Source: Planctomycetia bacterium
GTDB lineage: Bacteria > Planctomycetota > Phycisphaerae > Phycisphaerales > SM1A02
Reading direction: 5' to 3'
DNA: 10,082 nucleotides
NCBI GenBank assembly: GCA_009936695.1
Contig: JAACEA010000068.1
Span: 1 to 10,082 of the forward strand
The number at the start of each line of letters is the position of its first letter. The first letter of the stretch is position 1. The position numbers and the translations under genes were made by a program. Shown here in pieces: positions 5,647-10,082 of the stretch. The notes below the pieces were generated by a model that worked only from the letters and a program-made list of their open reading frames with translations, was not told the origin of the DNA and searched no databases.

Positions 5647-8304
5647 TCAGTCCTCGACGAGTTCCGCCTCCAGGACCTCCGGCTCGGAATCGGACGGCGG
5701 CGCCGGGCGTCGATCGAACTCGAACTGCTCCGCGGAGATCGACACCAGGATGGTGTCACCCTCCTCGTACGCGCCGGAGAGGATCCGCGTCGCGATGGGA
5801 TTCTCGATGCGCTGCTGGATGACCCGCTTGAGCGGCCGCGCGCCGAACTGCGGATCGAATCCCTCCGCCGCGAGTGCGTGCATCGCATCGGCGTCGATCT
5901 CGAGGCCGAGGCCCCGATCCGCGAGCCGCTGCCGAACCAGCGCCACCTGGATCCCGACGATGCCCTCCAACTGCTCGCGGCCGAGCTGGTGGAAGATCAC
6001 GGTGTCGTCGATCCGGTTGATCAGCTCGGGGCGAAGATGCTGCTTGAGGAGATCCTTCACGTGGACCTCGATCTCCTCGTGCACCGCGCCACCCTCGGTC
6101 ATCTCGAGGATCTGGTGACTGCCGATGTTGCTGGTCATGACGATGATGGTGTTCGAGAAGTCGACGGTCCGACCCTGGCCGTCGGTGAGTCGACCGTCGT
6201 CGAGCACCTGGAGCAGGACGTTGGAGACGTCGGGGTGGGCCTTCTCCATCTCGTCGAAGAGCACCACCGAATAGGGCCGTCGCCGAACCGCCTCGGTGAG
6301 ACGCCCGCCCTCTTCGTACCCCACGTATCCCGGAGGCGCACCGATCAGTCGCGCGACCGCGTGCTGCTCCATGTACTCGCTCATGTCGATGCGGACCATC
6401 GCCTCCTCGGTGTCGAAGAGGAACGACGCCAGCGCCTTGCAGAGTTCGGTCTTGCCCACTCCGGTGGGACCGAGGAAGAGGAACGATCCGATCGGACGGT
6501 TCGACTCGCCCAGGCCAGCCCGACTTCGCCGGACGGCCTCGCTCACCGCCCGGACCGCCGGCGACTGACCGACCACCCGACCCTCGAGCACGGATTCCAT
6601 GCGAAGGAGCTTCTCGCGTTCACCCTCGACCAGACGGTCCACCGGAATTCCGGTCCAACGGGCGATGACCGCGGCGATCATCTCGCTGTCGACCTCCTCC
6701 TTCACCATCGCGTCGCCCGCCGCCTCGCGTTCGCGCAGCGCCTGTTCCGCCGCGTCGAGCTGTTCGTCGAGTTGCCGAAGGTCCCCGTACTGGATGCGGC
6801 TCGCAGCCTCGAAGTCGCCGAGGCGCTTCGCCTGCTCGAGCTCGGTCTGCTTTCGATCGATCTCCGCCTTGACCCCCTTGATCGCGTCGAGGTCTCCCTT
6901 CTCGATCTCCCACTTCGCGGTGAGCGCCTGGTTGCGCTCCTCCAGGGACGCGAGTTCCTCGACGATCGCGTCGAGCCGCTTCCGAGCGTCCTGATCCTTC
7001 TGGCTCTCCAGCTTCAGGGCCTCCCGCTCGATCTCCAGCTGCATGATCCGACGACGCAGTTCGTCCAGCTCGGTCGGCATCGAGTCGTTCTCGATCCGGA
7101 GCTTCGAACTCGCCTCGTCGAGCAGATCGATGGCCTTGTCCGGCAGGAATCGATCGCTGATGTATCGATCGCTCAGACGGGCCGCGTTCACCAGCGCACC
7201 GTCCTGGATCCGGACGCCGTGATGCGCCTCGTATCGCGGCTTGAGTCCACGAAGAATCGCGATGGTGTCCTCGACGCTCGGCTCTCCCACCAGCACCGGC
7301 TGGAAACGCCGGGCGAAGGCGGCGTCCTTCTCGATGTGCTTGCGATACTCGTCGAGCGTCGTCGCGCCGATGCATCGGAGTTCGCCCCGCGCCAGCGCGG
7401 GCTTGAGCAGGTTGCCGGCGCTGACCGCGCCGTCGGCCTGGCCGGCCCCGACGATGGTGTGCAATTCGTCGATGAAGAGGATGATCGAACCTTCCGCGGC
7501 GGCGACTTCGCGCAGGACGGCCTTGAGTCGCTCCTCGAACTCGCCCCGGAACTTCGCGCCCGCGAGGAGCTGCCCGACGTCGAGGGCCATGATCCGCGCG
7601 CTTCGCATGCCTTCGGGACAGTCGTGATCGACGATGCGGATGGCGAGGCCTTCCGCGATCGCGGTCTTGCCGACCCCCGGCTCGCCGATCAGCACGGGGT
7701 TGTTCTTGGTCCGACGCGAAAGCACCTGCATGCAACGCCGGATCTCCTCGTCCCGACCGATCACCGGATCGATCTTTCCGGCCGCGGCCCGCTCGTTCAG
7801 GTCGATCGCGTACTTCTTGAGCGCCTCGAAATTGCTTTCCGCGTCGGGGTCGTTGACCTGGGAGACGCCGGAGGCCTTCCGGATCCCGTCGATCGCGGCG
7901 TCGATCGCCGCCCGGTTCGCGCCACAACTCTCCAGCACCTCCCGGGCGTCGCCGGGGACTTCCATCAACCCGAGCAGCAGGTGCTCGGTGGAGACGTAGG
8001 CGTCCTTTCGTTCCTTCGCTTCACGTTCGGCCCGTTGCAGGACCTCCATCGTGGCGTTCGCGGTCCGCGGCTGGGTGCCGGTCGCCTGCGGTCGTCGTCC
8101 CAGTTCCGCCTCCGCGACGTCGCGGATCCGCTCCGCCTGAAGTCCCGCCTTCGCGAGAATCGACGAGGCGACGCCGTTCCGATCCTCGACCATCGCGGTG
8201 AGGATGTGGAGCGGCGTGAGTTCGCCGTGGCTGCGGCCGGTCGCGAGCGACTGGGCGTTGGAAAGAACCTCCTGGGCGAGGGTGGTGAATCGGTCCATCT
8301 GCAT
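5647..8304 (-). CDS. clpB: ATP-dependent disaggregase ClpB (Hsp100)
   Basis: This 885-residue cytoplasmic chaperone forms a hexameric ring and, with DnaK, pulls polypeptides out of aggregates. Domains in order: the Clp N domain (1-145, starting [20 protein letters not shown]); the first AAA+ domain (about 160-400) with Walker A GEPGVGKT (207-214), pore loop AKFRGEFE (250-257), Walker B ILFIDE (275-280) and arginine finger at 332-333; the coiled-coil M domain (about 400-540) typical of ClpB; and the second AAA+ domain (about 545-860) with Walker A GPTGVGKT (612-619), pore loop [13 protein letters not shown] (655-667), Walker B VVLFDE (680-685), sensor TSN (724-726) and GARPLKR (821-827). No ClpP-docking IGF-type loop is seen, which fits ClpB rather than ClpA or ClpC. 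The first pore loop has Phe where E. coli ClpB has Tyr. It ends in an acidic tail longer than that of E. coli ClpB (857 residues). The ATG at 8304 has GGAG 9 bases upstream. Confidence 0.98.
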   Translation of the reverse strand: MQMDRFTTLAQEVLSNAQSLATGRSHGELTPLHILTAMVEDRNGVASSILAKAGLQAERIRDVAEAELGRRPQATGTQPRTANATMEVLQRAEREAKERKDAYVSTEHLLLGLMEVPGDAREVLESCGANRAAIDAAIDGIRKASGVSQVNDPDAESNFEALKKYAIDLNERAAAGKIDPVIGRDEEIRRCMQVLSRRTKNNPVLIGEPGVGKTAIAEGLAIRIVDHDCPEGMRSARIMALDVGQLLAGAKFRGEFEERLKAVLREVAAAEGSIILFIDELHTIVGAGQADGAVSAGNLLKPALARGELRCIGATTLDEYRKHIEKDAAFARRFQPVLVGEPSVEDTIAILRGLKPRYEAHHGVRIQDGALVNAARLSDRYISDRFLPDKAIDLLDEASSKLRIENDSMPTELDELRRRIMQLEIEREALKLESQKDQDARKRLDAIVEELASLEERNQALTAKWEIEKGDLDAIKGVKAEIDRKQTELEQAKRLGDFEAASRIQYGDLRQLDEQLDAAEQALREREAAGDAMVKEEVDSEMIAAVIARWTGIPVDRLVEGEREKLLRMESVLEGRVVGQSPAVRAVSEAVRRSRAGLGESNRPIGSFLFLGPTGVGKTELCKALASFLFDTEEAMVRIDMSEYMEQHAVARLIGAPPGYVGYEEGGRLTEAVRRRPYSVVLFDEMEKAHPDVSNVLLQVLDDGRLTDGQGRTVDFSNTIIVMTSNIGSHQILEMTEGGAVHEEIEVHVKDLLKQHLRPELINRIDDTVIFHQLGREQLEGIVGIQVALVRQRLADRGLGLEIDADAMHALAAEGFDPQFGARPLKRVIQQRIENPIATRILSGAYEEGDTILVSISAEQFEFDRRPAPPSDSEPEVLEAELVED

Positions 8305-8313
8305 GTGTCAAAG

Positions 8314-8317
8314 CTCC
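8314..8317 (-). promoter_or_regulatory. Ribosome binding site of clpB
   Basis: The minus strand reads GGAG, 9 bases, then the ATG at 8304. This supports the ATG at 8304 over the second in-frame ATG at 8298, in agreement with the family N-terminus. Confidence 0.6.
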
Positions 8318-8417
8318 ATTCACGACGCCCGGGATCGAAACCTCGGATCGTCGATGTCCTGCACTGGTCGCAACTTGCGTGCCGATTCGAACGCGGCGCC
8401 AGGCCACTGCGCGGCGG

Positions 8418-8435
8418 CGAAAAACCGGTTTTTCG
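8418..8435. promoter_or_regulatory. 18-bp perfect palindrome upstream of clpB
   Basis: CGAAAAACCGGTTTTTCG reads identically on both strands and is an AT-rich island in GC-rich DNA, 114-131 bases upstream of the clpB start. On the minus strand, CCTTGAA (8440-8446) lies just upstream and resembles the -35 element of heat-shock sigma-32 promoters, but no matching CCCCAT -10 element follows. A smaller symmetric element, CGCAACTTGCG, lies at 8369-8379, and a 5-bp-stem hairpin lies at 8456-8470. No CIRCE (HrcA) or HAIR (HspR) site is present. It may be an operator for clpB or, less likely, a terminator stem of the upstream gene, since no T-run lies outside the palindrome. Confidence 0.5.
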
Positions 8436-8488
8436 GGCATTCAAGGCGTCCGGGACTGCCGAACGGGCAGGATCGGATCCACGACCCG

Positions 8489-9427
8489 TCAGGATGCCGG
8501 GGGAATCGCTTGGACGGGGAATCCGGCCGGCAGGACCTCCGACCGGTCGTTGAACCATGACACCAACCACCGGAAGGCGTCCACCAGGCGTGGGCCCGGA
8601 CGATTGAACATCGCGTTCCCGTCGACCATGACCACCGCATTCGCCGCTCCGTTCCGCACCGCGGGAAGTTCCCGCCACCAGTCCGAGGCCTGGAGCGTGG
8701 GCAGTTCGCGACGAATGGCATCCAGGTCGTAGCCGCACGGACACACCACGATCCGCTCCGGCGCCGCCGCGACGATTTCGTCGGGCGTGACCTGCCGGCT
8801 CTTCGCACCGACCTGATTGAGTGAATGCCGACCGCCCGCCTCCTCGATGAGCCCCGGCGTCCAGTGCCCGCCCACGAACGGAGGGTCCATCCACTCGAGG
8901 AAGAGCGTCTCCGGGCCCGGCACGTACTGGTTCACGTAGTCGACCGCGGACCAGTAGCCGTCGCGGGCCCTGACCATCGCCTCTTCGGCCTCGCGTTCAC
9001 GCCCGACGGCCCGGCCGACCGTCAACAGGTCGTCGAACACGTCCATCAGGGTGTGGGGATCGAGGCTCACGATCTCCGGCGGCTCGGGCATCGACGCCGC
9101 CGCACCCCGGACCGTCGCGAGATCGATCGAACAGACCTCGCAGAGATCCTGGGTGAGGATCACGTCCGGCCGAAGCGAGATCAGTCGCTCGACGTCGAGG
9201 TGGTAGAGGCTCGCCGACGCGGATTCTCCCGCGCCCCCCAGGGCTTCGCGGACCTCGAGGTCGATCGCCGCACTGGAATCCGCGGTGGTCCGGGCCGCGG
9301 TCAGCACCGGCCGGTCGCCCACCGACGATGGAAAGTCGCACTCGTGACTCCGGCCGACCAGGAGCGATTCCCCGCCGATCGCGCAGAGGACTTCGGTGGC
9401 CGACGGCAAGAGGCTGATGACGCGCAT
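8489..9427 (-). CDS. Cobalamin-binding-family (BtuF-like, PF01497) protein without signal peptide
   Basis: This 312-residue protein belongs to the periplasmic-binding-protein class that includes the vitamin B12 binder BtuF. It starts MRVISLLPSATEVLCAIGG and continues LLVGRSHECDFP (22-33), the signature of a subfamily usually annotated as cobalamin-binding protein. RPDVILTQDLCEVC (86-99), FLEWMDPPFVGGHWTPGLIEEAGG (split by a conserved His188, 176-199) and VVCPCGYD (227-234) are further landmarks. The two lobes are about 1-115 and 170-300, joined by a long helix (about 127-165), as in class III binding proteins. No signal peptide or lipobox is present, so it should stay in the cytoplasm or work outside the classic ABC import route. 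Cys30, Cys96, Cys99, Cys229 and Cys231 with His28 could bind a metal or corrinoid; this is inference. No BtuC or BtuD gene and no visible cobalamin riboswitch lies next to it. It begins 49 bp after the DUF6807 gene, so the two may be co-transcribed. Its ligand is uncertain. Confidence 0.85.
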   Translation of the reverse strand: MRVISLLPSATEVLCAIGGESLLVGRSHECDFPSSVGDRPVLTAARTTADSSAAIDLEVREALGGAGESASASLYHLDVERLISLRPDVILTQDLCEVCSIDLATVRGAAASMPEPPEIVSLDPHTLMDVFDDLLTVGRAVGREREAEEAMVRARDGYWSAVDYVNQYVPGPETLFLEWMDPPFVGGHWTPGLIEEAGGRHSLNQVGAKSRQVTPDEIVAAAPERIVVCPCGYDLDAIRRELPTLQASDWWRELPAVRNGAANAVVMVDGNAMFNRPGPRLVDAFRWLVSWFNDRSEVLPAGFPVQAIPPAS

Positions 9428-9476
9428 CCGGGCATGCTACGCGGACCGGACCGCGCGGTCTTGAGAACACGCTCGA

Positions 9477-10082
9477 TCAGGTCCGGGACGGTCCCGGCGC
9501 CGTGCCGGTCTCGAGCGTGACCACGTAGGCGAGTCGAAGCGGCGCCTCGCGGGTGACGGTCATCGCGCCGGATTCACCCCCGCCCTCGAACGCCCGCCGC
9601 CCGAAGGGATTGGCCGCGAGGAGCCCGTACTTCCGAGCGTGCCACCACGTCGGGTGACGGGGATTGCGATCGGCGTCCTCGATCCGGACCCGGACCAGCC
9701 GCCCGTCGATCGGCCCTTCCGCCATCACCCAGTCCGAACGCCGTCCCCAACAGTCCCCATCGAGAAGACCGTCGGCGTTCTCGAGTCGCCCCAGCGCCAC
9801 CGGACCGTCGACCCGCATCGTCGGGGCGAGCCGGACCGCGAACGCCCCTTCCTTGGTGTCGCCCAGCGTCATCGACGCACCGACCGGCGCCAGTTCGATG
9901 TCGACCTCGATCCGATGCCGCCTTGGTGTCGCGGTGAACCGCATCCGACGCGTCTCCGTCGCGATCGGACGGCCCTCGCGGATCCAGTCGGCGACGAAGC
10001 GGACCGCGTCGTTCTCCACGGCGTGCTCGCGGACCCGGACCCGACACTTCGGATCGTGCCAGAAGTCGTGACCGTCGACGTC
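9477..10082 (-). CDS. DUF6807 (PF14100) family protein, 5' end cut by window edge
   Basis: The reading frame is open to the window edge and gives 201 C-terminal residues; the true start lies beyond 10082. The GTG at 10019 is internal, because the preceding codons encode DVDGHDFWHDP, which fits the family. Further landmarks are MTLGDTKEGAFAVRLAP (71-87), DCWGRRSDWVMAEGPIDG (110-127) and the strongly conserved NPRHPTWWHARKYGLLAANP (140-159) followed by FG. The Pfam family was named after methane oxygenase PmoA, but these proteins are not particulate methane monooxygenase subunits. They are common in Planctomycetota and related phyla, often with sugar-metabolism genes, and the reaction is not known to me. 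The C-terminus is a beta strand (LRLAYVVTLETG) with a short tail. It lies 49 bp upstream of the cobalamin-binding-like gene. A signal peptide cannot be judged because the N-terminus is missing. Confidence 0.85.
   Translation of the reverse strand, partial: DVDGHDFWHDPKCRVRVREHAVENDAVRFVADWIREGRPIATETRRMRFTATPRRHRIEVDIELAPVGASMTLGDTKEGAFAVRLAPTMRVDGPVALGRLENADGLLDGDCWGRRSDWVMAEGPIDGRLVRVRIEDADRNPRHPTWWHARKYGLLAANPFGRRAFEGGGESGAMTVTREAPLRLAYVVTLETGTAPGPSRT

Noticed and set aside
8305..8488. Heat-shock promoter or CIRCE element upstream of clpB
   Set aside because: A CTTGAA is present at 8440-8445 on the minus strand, but no CCCCAT-type -10 lies at proper spacing, and no TTAGCACTC inverted repeat is present. 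Only the palindromes are reported.
3274..8553. A 1759-codon open frame on the plus strand covering clpB and the peptidase gene
   Set aside because: It is exactly in codon register with both minus-strand genes. It stays open because those genes contain no TTA, CTA or TCA codons, which is expected in GC-rich coding DNA. The translation has no domain and is biased to Arg, Asp, Val and Leu, while the minus-strand genes carry intact catalytic motifs.
9449..9460. 12-bp palindrome GACCGCGCGGTC between the DUF6807 and BtuF-like genes
   Set aside because: Two or three 12-bp palindromes are expected by chance in 10 kb and more in GC-rich DNA; no flanking promoter or terminator features were seen.
9428..9476. 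Cobalamin riboswitch for the BtuF-like gene
   Set aside because: The gap is only 49 bp, far too short for a cobalamin riboswitch, and no B12-box-like sequence was recognised there.
9477..10082. Methane monooxygenase subunit, suggested by the Pfam name PmoA
   Set aside because: The family name is historical. The protein has no membrane helices in the visible part and lacks the particulate monooxygenase gene neighbours.

Overview
The window is GC-rich DNA with eight protein genes, all on the minus strand, so transcription runs from high to low coordinates. The genes at both ends are cut by the window edges. The best guess at origin is a planctomycete, probably of the Phycisphaerae. The reasons are a DUF6807 (Pfam PF14100) protein, a secreted protein ending in a VPGP + hydrophobic + RRRRR PEP-CTERM-type sorting signal, a pseudopilin with an RRAFT processing site, and strong GC codon bias. 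This placement is inferred from gene content, not from a marker gene. No rRNA, tRNA, insertion sequence, CRISPR array or phage gene was seen.

Layout in transcription order: (1) 10082-9477, the C-terminal part of a DUF6807/PF14100 protein. (2) 9427-8489, a cysteine-rich BtuF-like cobalamin-binding-family protein with no signal peptide. (3) A 184-bp gap holding an 18-bp perfect palindrome. (4) 8304-5647, the disaggregase ClpB. (5) 5610-3292, after only 36 bp, a secreted DPP-IV type S9 peptidase. (6) A 259-bp gap. (7) 3032-2157, a secreted PEP-CTERM-like protein with a Gly/Asp/Pro linker. (8) 2108-924, the inner-membrane platform protein GspF. (9) 786-274, the major pseudopilin GspG. (10) 320-1, a GspH-like minor pseudopilin that overlaps gspG and runs off the window.

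Two functional blocks stand out. ClpB (cytoplasmic protein rescue) and the peptidase (periplasmic peptide trimming) are close enough to share a transcript. The PEP-CTERM-like protein and the GspF/G/H set form a secretion and cell-surface block. gspE, gspD and an exosortase are not in the window. No complete undescribed system is visible. The most notable unexplained signal is a perfect 12-bp inverted repeat whose two arms contain both candidate gspF start codons, which could fold into an mRNA hairpin controlling GspF translation. Very long open frames on the plus strand are register shadows of the minus-strand genes.
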